The notes: generated from the letters alone by a model not told the origin. A stretch of DNA of 64,000 nucleotides from Prorocentrum cordatum (GCA_963575745.1 CAUYUJ010006313.1:2990-66989), one strand, 5' to 3'. Shown: positions 20,640-31,139, numbered from the stretch's first letter. Program-made: numbers and translations.

Positions 20640-23228
20640 ATGGGCGTTTCTTGGTTCGCGCCGTTTCACGTGGCGGTGGTCTCGACCGATCACGACCTCT
20701 TTATCGAGTGGTCTAGCGACGACAACGATGACACTCGCCACTGGTACCGCGTCGAGCCTGCCTGGGCGGGTGCTCATCCGCGAGGACGGCGACACCGCGC
20801 TGCCAGTCGGAGGCGCTGGGCTCGCGGTCTACGACTTCGCGGCGCCGCTCACGCCCGCCGAGTTGCACGGCTTCGCGCAGCAAGCGCTTCCGCTTCTGGC
20901 AGCCCAAGATGCTGCTCTTGGTGTCGCTGCTGGGCGGGCTGCGGCAAGGGACGCAGCGCCGTGGTGGCCGCAGGCGGTGTCGGGCCCGCGGCTGGGGGCG
21001 CTCTTGTCCCAGAAGATGGAGGAGGTGGAGGCTGGCTGGCTGTCGCACGAGGAGCTGCTGGAGGGCTGGCGGCGCTGCTGGCTGGAGGAGGCGGCGCAGG
21101 CGCTGCTGGGGCGGCCGCGGGAAGAGCTGTTGTCGGAGGCGTTGCCCCAGGCGCTGGAGGGCCTCCCGGGGCCTCGGCAAGCCCCGCAGCCGCTGCGGCT
21201 GCCGCCGGAGGCGGCGCTGGCGGAGGCCTGGCGCCTGCCACCCCCAGTCCTAGGGGCCACCGCGAGCGGCGCACCGGCGGCCGGCGCCGCGTGCGCGCCC
21301 GCAGCCGCCGCTGCCACCGACGGCGCAGCTGCGCTGGCTGCCGCGCTGGCCAGAGGAGCATGACCTGCTCGTGCCGCTGGTTCTGATGGAGGCAGAGATG
21401 GTGGCTCTGGCGATTGCAGGGCGCTCTCGGTGCAGTACGACATCACTTGCAAGCGCCATCGCTCCTTCGCGTCGGCGGGGGCTGCGAGCCGTGGACTGGA
21501 CTGGTTCGTGCCGGGACCCCGCGCGGCGCACTGGGTGGCGGCGCTCATGCTCGAGAATGGTGGCAGCGCTCTCGGCCATGCCATCGCGACGCCCAGTGGA
21601 GGTCTGTCATCCGCCTGGGCCTGGACGACGTGATGGCCTCGAACCACCGCGAGTTTTCGAAGATCTTCGGGACGGCGTTTTGCTGCGACCAGTTGGGCGT
21701 CCCGAACTTGAGAACCCTTGAACTGGTGGCCCGACAGCTTCAACTCTTCGAAGAGCGCCATCGCGATCGAGGACTGGGCGCTCGCGGGGACGTTGCCAGC
21801 CACCGCGTGGAGGAACATTACTTCACGGGCATGGCTACTACTCGCGGGCCAATGGCGCCCGCGCTCTCGACCTGGATGAGCGAGCAGATCGCGCGGGGGA
21901 GCGCGGCGGCCAAGGAGAGGCGCAATGCGCGGGAGGAGAGGCAGCTCGCCAAGCCCCAAAGAGTAAGCGAAGGGCGCCAATGGCGAGGAGGGCGGCTAGC
22001 ACCTGCGCGACTTGGGTCGCCTGCCGCCCGTGGCCCGGGGCGCGCAGGCAATGGCATTTTCTGCCGCGAGGTGGAGATAAGCCAGCGCGACGTCTTCCTT
22101 CTACCTCTTCTTCGCGTGCCCGACGCTGCGGGCGCCGGCTGCCAGGCCGGTTCTCGCCGTGCCCTTCGTCGTCGTCATGCTTCGGAGAGGGCCAGCGATT
22201 GCTTCTCCTCCCTGGCCTTTCTCGCCGGGCGTCGGCCAGCTGGGAGCGGCCCCCTTGGCGGCGCGCAGCGGCTGCGCAGTGACGACCCCGAGTGCAGTTC
22301 CATCGCCGCTGGGGCCTGCCCAACCGACCTCCGCCGCCGCGGGGGCCTTTGCGAGCCCTGCGGGGGCGCCGCCGTGCGCGGCGAGTGTTCGACTACCGTT
22401 CCGCCCTACAACAAGGACGCCGCGTCTTGGCTGGCCGCGGGGGCGAAGCCCGCGACTTTGGGCGGCGCGCTGCAGCTGATCGCCCCGCCTGGCTGGGGGA
22501 CTTGGCGGCCAGCGTGCGAAGACCTCCAGCTGCAGCGGCTGCTCCTCGGTCTGAGCTCGGATTTCGATGCCCTTATCTTGACCCTGCACTTTGGGGTCGC
22601 CGAGTGCGCGTCGACTTGTCGAAAGGCTTGGCCAGCCGCGGGGCGGCGCGCGGTTCGCCCGCAGCTGACCACGGCGGAGGCGCCGCCGCCGTCGGGCATT
22701 TCTTCGCGAAGGAGCGGCCAGCAGGGGATCGCATCATCGTCCGCGCGAAGCTGGCCGACTGCGACTTGACGCCGCCCCCGCCCCCGCACCTGCCCTCGGC
22801 GTCGGCGCTCGCGAAGCTGGAGACGCGCGAGTGCGACGTCGCGTGGTTCAGCAGCGGAGATATCCGCGACGCCTCCTGCGCCGCCGGGGTGCCGGGGGAG
22901 CTGGGGTCTTGATTCGGGCCCCCCATCTCCGCGTGGAGGCGCGGTCGGCCAACGAGGCGCGAGCGCCGCTGCGCTCGTCGCGCCTGCGTTTGCGGCGCCC
23001 CCCACGGGCCGGAGCTGGGCGTTTTCCCCCTGCCAGCCGGCGGCGGGGGAGGTCTTGGCTTGCGGCGGTCAGCCGGCGGAGGCTCTGGTGAAGGACCGCG
23101 AAGCCTCGGGGCCGCTTGGCCTCAGCAGGCCTCTGAGGGCCGCGGCGCACGTCGACGGCGACCTTGCGGTGATGGGGGCGTCGCGGGAGGAGGTCGCCGC
23201 GGCTGGTCGAGCTGCGCCCGCGGCGCTG
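20640..23228 (+). pseudogene. Retroelement, 5' half: gag-like region and reverse transcriptase up to its catalytic loop
   Basis: Recognisable segments in order: a WFAPFHVAVVSTDHDLF segment (20650-20750), then in another frame VLIREDGDTALP (20770-20900); DWFVPGPRAAHWVAALMLEN (about 21500-21560); in a third frame the gag-like helix region around CCDQLGVPNLRTLELV and the YFTGMATTRGPMAPAL stretch (21620-21960) with a basic KERRNAREER helix; and RT from about 22560 in the frame ending at 22912 (FFAKERPAG, PPPPPHLPSASALAKLE, WFSSGDIRDASCAAGVP). The RT catalytic strand is AHVDGDLAVMG at about 23140, where intact relatives have YVDN or YVDD, so the site is altered. At least three frame changes show decay. 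The frame stops at a CTG Leu codon at 23226-23228, where the giant element begins; the continuation is at 61152-63930. Family assignment is from memory of dinoflagellate RT/tyrosine-recombinase elements. Confidence 0.8.
23225..23228. repeat. Target-site duplication GCTG, left copy
   Basis: The last four bases of the interrupted retroelement before the left terminal repeat. The same four bases are at 61152-61155 directly outside the right terminal repeat. Only one copy is needed to restore the RT reading frame. Four bases alone could match by chance; the frame and domain continuity give the support. Confidence 0.8.
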
Positions 23229-24091
23229 AAGCAAGAATCTTAACGCAAGGGGCGAAAATCACCAGCCCAGGGCGCAGTTTTGGCGCATCTTACTTTTACC
23301 CTTACTATTACTCTTACTATTATTCTTACTCTTACCCTTAATATTATTCTTAGTCGTACTATATTCTTACTCTGTCTCGTACTCTTACTCTTACTCTTAC
23401 TCGTACTCATATTATTACTCTTAATCTTAATCTGACTATTACTCTTATTATTACTCGTACTCTTACTCTTACTATTACTCTTCCTCTTACTCTTACCCTT
23501 ACTCCTACTCTTACTCGTACTATATTATTACTCTTACTCTTACTCTTACTCTTACTCGTACACTTACTATTACTCTTACTCTTAATATGACTCTTACTCT
23601 TACTATTACTCTTTCTATTACTCTTACTCTTACTCTTACTCTCACTCTTATTACTGACTCTTACTCTTACTATTACCACGTACTCTTACTCTTACTATTA
23701 CTCTTACTCTTACTCTCACCAGCACTTCTTACTCTAACTCTTACTCTTACTCGTACTCTTACTTTTACTCTTACTCTTACTCTTACTCCTAATTCTTACT
23801 CTTATTCTTACTCTTACTCTTACTCTCTCTCTCTCTCTCACTCTCTCGCTCTCTCTCCCTCTCTCTCTCTCTCTCTCCTCTTTTATCCTCCATCTCCTCC
23901 TCCCCCGAACCGCTGCCCCAGTGGGGGCGTAAGGCTGGCCAGGCTGCCCGGCTGCCCCCTGCGCTAACGCCCACAGACGGGGGCAGCAGGCAGCACCTAG
24001 TAAAAACAAAAGAACAAAAAATAACAGCAGGGCCAGGCAGCGGTGCCACTTTGGGCATGGTATGAGGCTCCCCCGCCTCCTCCATGATTCC

Positions 24092-24125
<34 letters not shown>

Positions 24126-24418
24126 CTTGCTCTTACTCTTACTCTTACTCTTACTATTACTCTACTCTTACTCTTACTCTTACTCCTACTCTTAATCTTA
24201 ATCTTACTCGTACTCGAGGTCCTGCGTGGCGTGTGCAGAGAAAACAAGAACCCCGCTTCGGATGTGGGGAACACAAAAAAATACACTCCTCCTCCTCCCT
24301 CATCCCGCTGCGGGAGGAGGTGGAGGAAGGAGGAAGAGGGAGGAATTGCGAGGAGGACAGGGGCAAATGGGAGAGGAGGTGAAGAAGACGCAAGTCTGCT
24401 TGGCCCCTTTTTGGCAAG
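23229..24418 (+). repeat. Left terminal inverted repeat of the giant element
   Basis: Outer core 23229-23292; TTACTC-type hexamer array to about 23830; CT-rich tract; a left-specific insert at about 23890-24060 (CCGAACCGCTGCCCCAGTGG and following) without a counterpart at the right end; a short second hexamer array 24122-24213; inner core 24214-24418 with CCTGCGTGGCGTGTGCAGAG, AAAACAAGAACCCC, GGATGTGGGGAA and AAGTCTGCTTGGCCC. The same blocks occur inverted at 60150-61151. Confidence 0.85.
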
Positions 24419-24699
24419 ATCTGCAGTTTATCACCACGGGAACTTGTTGAAACTTATATCCGCCACCGCCGCATGTGCAGCGAATTGCTTGGTTTGTTTG
24501 TTCTGTAGTTCCAGGAGGTATGCTTTGCATCGCAAAGAGCAGTATGCCTGTGTACTCGTGCTATGTTGGAGCATGTGTGTTTTGGTTATTGCAGCGGATC
24601 CACGCGGTAGCGCACTTGTATACACAAAGCTATACCCAGGGTGTTCACGTATCTCCAACCCTCGGGCGTCAGTCGCCTTGTTGGTGAGACGCCCGGGGG

Positions 24700-25110
24700 C
24701 CACCATCATTCTGCATTTTTGAATGCGCGCTGTTTCCATGTTCCCGGTCTCCGCGTCGGGCCATGAGCCTATCCCAAGCATGCATCGCCAGCTGTGCTTG
24801 TGGCCTTTCATATAGTGCCATGACCCGTCACCGCCATGGCCTGTCCGCCTGCTTTCACTGGTCAAGTACCAGCCCCCCTCCCATCGCCACGCGGGGTCGG
24901 AGGTCGAGCCAATGTAGGCCCGACCTCCGACCCCCGCGATCCTTTGCACGCACGACCTCGCCCTCTCCGTCACGTCTTCCTCCGACACGAGGATGAAGGG
25001 CTTGATGACCTGGATGTCACCAGGGAACCTGCTGAGGGCCTGGTCCATGACGAGTGTCGCGCTGTGCTGCGCGTGCTCCCAGAGGGCTGCACTCCTGTGC
25101 CCCGCGTGCC
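24700..25110 (-). CDS. GIY-YIG-like domain protein, C-terminal part
   Basis: The minus-strand frame is open across 24431-26026, but only about 25110 to 24700 looks selected. It reads MDQALSRFPGDIQVIKPF, then a helix, then RAYIGSTSDPAWRWEGGW, HSWRCMLGIGSW and NMETARIQKC. The order Y-I-G-S-T, a downstream Arg/Trp strand, His-x-x-W and a late Glu in METAR matches the pattern of GIY-YIG nuclease folds, whose catalytic residues are the two Tyr, an Arg and a Glu; here the GIY half is degenerate (GRAYIG). Activity cannot be assumed. It lies directly downstream of the kinesin-light-chain-type repeats on the same strand in another frame, so the two may be spliced together across about 25.1-25.27 kb. 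The C-terminus is uncertain. It is the gene nearest the left end of the giant element. Confidence 0.5.
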
Positions 25111-25189
25111 CCGCCGTGGGCTGCACTCGAGCCGTGGGTTGCACACCTGTTGTGCCTCCCGTGCCCCGCCGTGGGCTGCGCTCCCGAAC

Positions 25190-25974
25190 TACTGCCACCA
25201 CCACCGCCACGTCGTCGTCGTCGGCAGCCTCCAGCGCCGCCGCCGTCTCCGCCGCCTCCAGTGCGCCACTCCTCCTCGCAGTGGCTCTGCCACTTTCTGC
25301 AGCTGGCGACGGCAATCTTGCAGTGGCAAGGCCATGTCGTTGAGGTAGATCAGTGTGTTGGGGCACTGTGGCCCCAGCGTCCGCTCGTTGGCCTCCAGGG
25401 CTGCTGTGTACATCAGCAGCGTGGCCAACTCGTTGTTGAGATAGATCACCGTCGCACTCGGGCATTTGGGCCCCGCCACCAGCAGTGCCTGCCCCGTGGC
25501 CTCCAAGGCCACTGTCGTGTACAGCAGCAGGGCCAGGTTGTTGATGGATGGCATTGTGCTCCGGTGCTCTGGCCCCAGTGCCTGTTCGCTGGCCTCCAGG
25601 GCTGCCAGGGCTGCTGCCATGTACAGCAGCAGCACAGGCAGATCGTTGTTGACGTAGATCACTGTCGTGCTCAGGTGTTCGGGCCCCAGCAGCGTCTGCC
25701 CAGTGGCCTCCAAGGCCGCCGTCGTGTACAGCAGCAGGGCCACGTTGTTGATGGATATCACCTTGCTCAGCGGGTTCTCTGGCCCTAGCATTGGCGAGCC
25801 TATCAGGGCTTTGGCTAGGCGACGAACTGAAAACATGAGCCACTCTGTCCAAAGCATGATCCCACTCCTGCCGCTCTGCCAGCGAGATTGGCAGGGGGTC
25901 CTCCAACAGCCATGGGCGATGCGGCGCCATTGCCACCACGGCGATGCTGTGCCATTGCCACGCAATGGCAACAA
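25190..25974 (-). CDS. Kinesin-light-chain-type (TPR-like) repeat region
   Basis: Between about 25790 and 25300 the frame encodes four to five diverged repeats such as ALEATGQALL, GPEHRSTMPSINNLALLLYT and ALEANERTLGPQCPNTLIYL. The signature LGP-x-H-P-x-T-L-x-x-x-N-N-L-A-x-L-L is that of kinesin light chain/TPR_12 repeats, which normally have 42 residues. Here units are about 33-35 residues, with the linker between helices shortened, so a regular superhelix is doubtful. The N-terminus (first 60 residues) is Trp-rich and may be non-coding; ATG is available at 25972. The frame degrades after DMALPLQDCRRQLQKV at about 25280, next to CCGCCG/GTC repeats. It probably mediates protein binding and may be joined to the GIY-YIG-like segment downstream. 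Confidence 0.6.
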
Positions 25975-26179
25975 AACACAATGTTGCAGACTGCTGTGTG
26001 GCCTCTGCCAAAATGGCTACGGACAAAGAAGTGACGCATTTAGTCGCACCAGCCCTTTGAGCGTGAGTGGTTTAGAGAGTCCGCTCTGTCCTGAACCCCC
26101 CTTCTTCTCGTCCAGGGAGGGGTTTACCCCTCCCCCTACCCTCTCCCCCTGGACCTGGAGAGGGGGCCCCACAGGTCGT

Positions 26180-26292
26180 TGGGGTGCCCAAGATGGCCCA
26201 AGACAGCACCAGAAGGGCCCAAGAGAGCTCAAGGTGACCTCCAAGATCGCTCAAGATAGCCTTTGATGATTCAATATACTTCCTAACACGCC
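26180..26292. repeat. CCAAGATGGCCC dispersed repeat, short copy
   Basis: Runs of GCCCAAGA(T/C)GGCCCAAGA and AGAGAGCTCAAGGTGACC. The same family forms a longer array at 51960-52370. Confidence 0.6.
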
Positions 26293-27222
26293 AACAATAG
26301 GCTCCAAGACCGCCCAACGACGGCTCCAAGTGGCCACAGAGCCTCCCGAGGACGCCCCCGATACCCCCAAGAGACCTCCCAGACCCCCCCCCAGGGGCCC
26401 CGGCCCCCCCCCCTGCAAACCCCTGCAAAGACAATGCACACCCTTGCAAACCCTGCAGGAGATATGCGAGGGTAGGAGGAAGCACGCCCAAAAGCCACGA
26501 CTGCCGACATGCTTCGCACAAGTTGCTGTTCTGGAATGGGCTGGTGGGGAAGTGTGAAGCGTGATGATTTTTTTGTGTGTGTGTGTGTGTGTGTGTTTTC
26601 TTGTTCTGAATAGTGTTCCCAATGCGCTTCACGTCCACTCGTTCCAAGTCGCGCTCCCTCCTCCCTCCTCCCTCTCCTCATCCCCCTCCTCCTCCTCCTT
26701 CTCCTTCTCCTGCTCCCCCTCCATCCCCGAGGAGTAGAAGGGATTGCAGGAGGTGGGGGTTTGGAGGAGGAGGAGGAGGTGGATTGCGACCACTGCCGCA
26801 CGTGGCGGCGCCCGGTGGCCCCACTCACATCACGATGATCATCGCGATGACCATCACCACTCACGATCCAGGCACCTCCGCGCCCCCGCGCGGGCAGGGG
26901 GGCAGGGGGGCAGAGTGGGGAGGAGGGGGGGAAGGAAGACGAGGAGGAGAGGAGGGAGGAGGAGGCACACTCATGTCACAATGCACTCCTGCCCTGTTGT
27001 CCCCTATTGTTTTTCACACACATTGCGGCCGAAGTGCCCATTCAGGCCAGTCACATTGCTGGCAGCTTGGCCACGACTAGCAGACTTCCTCCTCCTTATC
27101 CTCCCCCTCCCCCTCCTCTTTTTATTTCTCCTCCTCCTCCTCCTCCTCATCCCAACTCCTCCCATTCATCTTCGTCCTCTCTCCCTCTTTTGCCTCTCCT
27201 CCTTCTCCCCAGGGCTCCAGGC
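26293..27222. other. No gene seen; GT, CTC and GAG simple repeats
   Basis: Includes a GT microsatellite at 26574-26596, pyrimidine-rich CTC tracts at 26660-26740 and 27100-27210, and GAG/GGGAGG tracts at 26760-26790 and 26905-26970. No exon-like composition on either strand. Confidence 0.5.
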
Positions 27223-27888
27223 TCACCTCTCGGCAGGCTCCACCACCGCCACGCTGTCTGAGTCAGAACTGGAGGCCATCCTGTCACTGTCAAAGCCAAA
27301 TGCCAATCCCCATGCTAGGCGACCTGCTGCAACTGTCAAAGTGTCACTGTCAGGGCCATCCCCATGCTCGTCCGACTCAAACGAGTCCAACAAGTCAGAT
27401 TCAAACTCGTAGTCCACGCCCCCCTTGAGTGGCAGAATGACGCCATTGTTGACGCAGTTGTTGTTGCCAACTTGCTGCTGCACAGTGCCTGGCTGCTGTT
27501 GTCCCTGCTGCTGCTGTGCTCGATTGTACATCTCTTGCATCTCGACTGCAGGGCCCTGATGATGCTGATCGAGGCCCAGTTCTGACGACTCTGAGTCCGA
27601 AATCACGATTGGCCCCCCAGTGCCGGTCAGCAGCTGCACAGTGCCTGGCTGTTGTTGTCCCTGCTGCTGCTGTGCTCGATTGCGTATCTCTTGCATCTCG
27701 ACTGCAGGGCCCTGATGATGCTGATCGAGGCCCGGTTCTGACTCTGAGTCCGAAATCACGATAGGCCCCCCAGTGCCGGTCAGCAGCGCCCTTGCATCTG
27801 TGCTGGCCGACAGCATCGATGCGTCGTCGGCGTTGACGCTGACGTCGTCGATTGGCATCGCCGAGTCGCCCACACTTGCCATCTGCAA
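27223..27888 (-). CDS. Acidic Ser/Asp/Gln-rich protein with duplicated SUMO-interaction-like motif
   Basis: Minus-strand frame, ATG at 27886-27888. Two copies of a unit of about 45 residues contain TGTGGPIVISDSESE, then LDQHHQGPAVEMQE and a Gln-rich QQQQGQQQPGTVQ stretch (nucleotide repeat at about 27480-27620 and 27640-27780). PIVISDSE fits the consensus of a SUMO-interaction motif, a short hydrophobic V/I-x-V/I core next to acidic or phosphorylatable residues. The tail has a second acidic Asp/Ser cluster (YEFESDLLDSFESDEHGDG). It is probably disordered and nuclear. Synonymous differences between the two copies support coding. It could be one exon of a larger gene. Function unknown. Confidence 0.6.
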   Translation of the reverse strand: MQMASVGDSAMPIDDVSVNADDASMLSASTDARALLTGTGGPIVISDSESEPGLDQHHQGPAVEMQEIRNRAQQQQGQQQPGTVQLLTGTGGPIVISDSESSELGLDQHHQGPAVEMQEMYNRAQQQQGQQQPGTVQQQVGNNNCVNNGVILPLKGGVDYEFESDLLDSFESDEHGDGPDSDTLTVAAGRLAWGLAFGFDSDRMASSSDSDSVAVVEPAER

Positions 27889-27899
27889 TCAGCCTGCGG

Positions 27900-28180
27900 G
27901 CCTAAGTCGAATCGAAGCCGAGATTTGCTCCCTAATTCGAGCTGACAAATGGGCAATGGGGATTGTTGCGCTTCTCGCCAACCTTTCCATTGGCCTTTGC
28001 ATCTGTCCCCCTTCCACTCTCCTTTTGTTATCCTCCTCGTCCTCCTCCTCTTCGTCCTCCTACTCCTCCATCCTTATGCTACTCTTTGCCCTTGGCATCC
28101 TCCTTCCTGTGCTTTAACTCTCCCCTGCCCCCGACCTCCCCCGCGCGCCCATGGCCATGACAGCGACCGTGACCACAGGG
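27900..28180. other. No gene seen; CTC-rich spacer
   Basis: Contains TCCTCCTCGTCC tracts at 28030-28080 and GC-rich spacer between the acidic-protein gene and the triplet-repeat block. Confidence 0.4.
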
Positions 28181-28195
28181 GCCAGGGGGGCGACA

Positions 28196-28422
28196 GGGAT
28201 GAGGAGAAGGATGAGGAGGATGAGGAGAAGGAGGAGGAGGATGAGGAGGATAAGGAGAATGAGGAGGTAATGAGGATGAGGAGAATGAGGAGGATGAGGA
28301 GAATGAGGAGGACGAGGAGGATGAGGAGAATGAGGAGGAGAAGAACGATGAGGAGACAGAGGAGCCCCCCCAACGCAATCTTGGTCATCACGGCGATGAC
28401 CAAGGCTCCTGCGGGGCGGCCG

Positions 28423-28457
<35 letters not shown>

Positions 28458-28518
28458 CAAGGACAAGAGGAACCAACGACGACGACGACGACGACGACAA
28501 TCGACGACAACAACCGAC

Positions 28519-28550
<32 letters not shown>

Positions 28551-28869
28551 CTACGACGATTGACGACGATCGACGACGATCGACGACGACGAGGACGACG
28601 ATCGACGACGACGACGACGATCGACGATCGTCGATTGACCTCCTCCTCCTCCTCCTGGCCCTGTGGATTGGGGATTGTATGTTGCCCCCTACTTGCTCGC
28701 GTCTACCCTCTCTTGACCCTCTTGCCTTCCTTCCACATCGTCGTCGTCGTCGTCGTTGTCGACGTCGTCGTAGGAAGAGAACATGTTTCTGTAGGAAGAG
28801 AAACATGTTACGTCGTCGTCGTCGTCGTCGTCGTCATCGTCGTCGTCGTCGTCGTGGGTTGTTTCCTGG

Positions 28870-28901
<32 letters not shown>

Positions 28902-28930
28902 GTCGTCGACCTCCTCTACCCCCCTACCCT
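28196..28930. repeat. Compound GAG, CGA and CGT triplet-repeat block
   Basis: GAGGAT/GAGGAG to about 28370; (CGA)n at 28425-28640 interrupted by short spacers; CTC; then (CGT)n, the inverted form, at 28738-28900. A 22-bp inverted or direct pair GAAGAGAA(A)CATGTT lies at 28775-28812. The opposed CGA and CGT tracts could base-pair over 300 bases. All long open frames here are artefacts. Confidence 0.9.
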
Positions 28931-29199
28931 GGGTTGTTTCCTCGTGTGCCCCATGCCCTTTGCAGCCTTATTTCACTGCGCCCCCCCGTCCCATTTTTCT
29001 GCATTGCACTTTCACACATCAGTATTTTCACACATCAGGCCAGGCAAATTGCTGGCAAGGGTCGTTCTCGCCCTCTTCCTCCTCCTCCTCCTCCTCCTCC
29101 TCCTCCCCCTCATTCCCCCCTTCCTCTGGTTGCCGGAGTGTGCCTGCATGCAGGCACTTATGCATTGCTGCCAAGGGACAACAATCTTCCCTGTGTGCT

Positions 29200-29465
29200 G
29201 ACACATGATGCAACAGGGGCCAAAATAATATGCACGTTAACAACCTGCCATCTCCCCTGAGCGCTGACACGCACACCAGGAGGGGCCACAAAAATTGCTG
29301 CAATACGCATTGTACACAATGCCATCCCCCCTGAGCACTGACACATTGCTGCCAGGGGCAACATCCTTGTATGCTGACGCAAACAAGGGCCCAAATGATA
29401 CGCACGTTAACAAATTACCATCTCCCCTGAGCATAGACACCTGCGCCAGGAGGGGCCAAAATCAC
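29200..29465. repeat. Tandem array, 171-bp period
   Basis: GCACGTTAACAA(C/A)(C/T)T(G/A)CCATC then TCCCCTGAGC occurs at about 29232 and 29403, with a third, internal CCATCCCCCCTGAGCACTGA copy at about 29325. Sub-repeats TGCTGACAC and CCAGGAGGGGCCA(C)AAA alternate. It may be non-coding intron or 3' sequence next to the exon at 29609. Confidence 0.6.
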
Positions 29466-29608
29466 AGCAGACTCAATCAGGGAAGAGTCGACCGACCACG
29501 TGCACTACCAAGCTCACTGATTCTCACCCTGCTCATCCTCCTCATCCTGTTTATCTGCCTCGCTCCTCCTCGCCCTCCTCCCCCTTGCCCCCTCTGGTGG
29601 CAATCACT

Positions 29609-29720
29609 GCTTGTAGATCACCAGGGACTGCCCGGTGGGGATCACGACGTCAGACATCAAAACCACCTCATGCACCCGGATTGTCGCTAATTGCACGCAC
29701 GTGTATTCCTCTGTCATTGT
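29609..29720 (-). CDS. Candidate last exon of the 30-36 kb gene
   Basis: Minus-strand frame with TEEYTCVQLATIRVHEVV, LMSDVVIPTGQSLVIYKQ and a stop. The composition is coding-like and a CAG acceptor lies at the 5' edge. The acceptor phase (2) does not match the donor I chose for the preceding exon (phase 0), so the junction is unresolved. Confidence 0.45.
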
Positions 29721-29797
29721 CCTGCCACACCCACCTTGTCTCTTCGATTTTGCCCCCCACGCACAGGGGGGCCCTCCCAGAGAATGAGGATGAGGCA

Positions 29798-29799
<2 letters not shown>

Positions 29800-29833
<34 letters not shown>

Positions 29834-29960
29834 AAGAGAGAGAGAGGAGAAGAGGAGGATAAGGAAGAAGAAGAGGAGGAGGAAGAGGGAGGAACGGCCA
29901 GAGGACCAGGAGAAGGAACACAGGCAGGCGAGGAGGTGGAGGAGGAGGAGGAAGAGACTG
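29800..29960. repeat. (GA)n and GGA microsatellite
   Basis: GAGAGA for about 60 bases and then GAGGA(A/G) triplets. Poly-Arg/Glu frames are ignored. Confidence 0.85.
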
Positions 29961-30127
29961 CCCAACGAGGCGGCCATCGTGGTGGTGGCCATCGTGGCGG
30001 TGGCCATCGTCGTCTGCCCACAGGCTCACACAGTGCGCGTGGGGGGCGGGAGGGAGTCTCCCAGCCTGGCGACGACGACGACAACGATGGGGTCATGAGA
30101 ACAGCAGCATTCCCCTCCTCTGGGCAC

Positions 30128-30481
30128 CTGCGGCCGCACTGGCATGAGCCCCGTCTGGAGCCAGCGCATGTTCCAGACGAGGCTCGCGACGTTCTTGCTA
30201 GGGGAGATCTGTGCCCAATCTACAGGAATTGCAGCTGCCATATTGCTCTGCACCCCCTTGATGCCACCATCGTCTTCGCTGGTCGTCCCCGTGGCCTTTT
30301 CGAAGAGACACGCGACAATATCTTTCTTTGTGAGCTTGAATGCGCCTGGCTTTGCAGAGTCCTCACTGCATGCCTCCATCGTGTGATACATTACGTTGCA
30401 AGATGGAGCCCCACTCACTTTGCGGCGCTCCTCGATTGCTTCGCCAATAGTTGACAGTGTTGTGCCGACTGTAATCAGGTC
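30128..30481 (-). CDS. Exon of unknown multi-exon gene (PVRPQ exon)
   Basis: 118 codons, phase 0 to phase 0. It follows a GAG acceptor at 30482 and ends before GTGCCC at 30127. Translation begins DLITVGTTLSTIGEAIEERR and ends MRWLQTGLMPVRPQ, and includes KPGAFKLTKKDIVACLFEK. Balanced composition, no low complexity. I recall similar PVRPQ-type segments in dinoflagellate predicted proteins but cannot name a family. It probably continues the exon at 30769-31008. Confidence 0.6.
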
Positions 30482-30768
30482 CTCAAGTGTGGAGAATCAG
30501 TCATCCCTCGTGCTCCTGCCTCTCCCCCCGTGGCCCCTCCTGCTGTCCCCTCCCCCCCTCCCTCCCTCCACAGGGAGACAGGGTCCAGCATGTTGAATCA
30601 AGATCAGGCCCAGTGGAGGGCCCCAATCCTCCTCCTCCCCCTCCCTCCTCTCCCTTCTCTAGTTCCTCCTCCTCCTGCTCACCAGTGGGGCTGCAAGAGC
30701 CACCATTGTCATCGTCATTGTTACCCCTGCTCTCCCTCCACCTCCAGCTTGCCAAACTAGGCCCTCAC

Positions 30769-31008
30769 CTCCTCCACCCTGGAATCCTCACTCGAAGACA
30801 GGTCGAAAGTCACGTGTTTCTCCTCGAGTGGCTTGTCGCCGTCCTTGATGTACTTATATGTCACTTTGCCAAACCCCATCAGCAGACTACCCTTTGTCAT
30901 GGACACGTCTTTTTCGCCCACATTTTTCACGACAATCTTGTTCCCAACTCTCACATCGATCTCGCACTTGCCTTTCACGTGGGGCATTTTCACGGAGAGC
31001 ATGGACGC
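30769..31008 (-). CDS. Exon of unknown multi-exon gene (GFGK beta-rich exon)
   Basis: 80 codons, phase 0 to phase 0. The acceptor AAG lies before GCGTCC at 31008 and the donor GAG/GTGAGG at 30768. Translation: SMLSVKMPHVKGKCEIDVRV, GNKIVVKNVGEKDVSMTKGS, LLMGFGKVTYKYI. The alternating hydrophobic pattern suggests a small beta-rich domain. The GFGK motif recurs in unnamed dinoflagellate proteins I remember; no function is assigned. Confidence 0.65.
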
Positions 31009-31139
31009 CTTGACGAGGGAGGAAGAGGGTAGATAGAGGGTGGATGAGCACGCGAGGCTTTGCTGAACGAGTTCAGCCAGCCGGCCGAGGCCAGCCAGGC
31101 CAGCAGTTGGAGCAGAAAGCAGGGCAGCAAGGAGGGGGA

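Noticed and set aside
20575-21386. Separate Ala-rich genes in two plus frames and one minus frame
   Set aside because: They are fragments and shadows of one decayed gag-like region whose motifs alternate between frames.
23290-23830. TTACTC/CTTACT array considered as telomeric DNA
   Set aside because: It does not match TTTAGGG-type repeats, is interrupted, and occurs at both ends of an internal element in opposite orientation.
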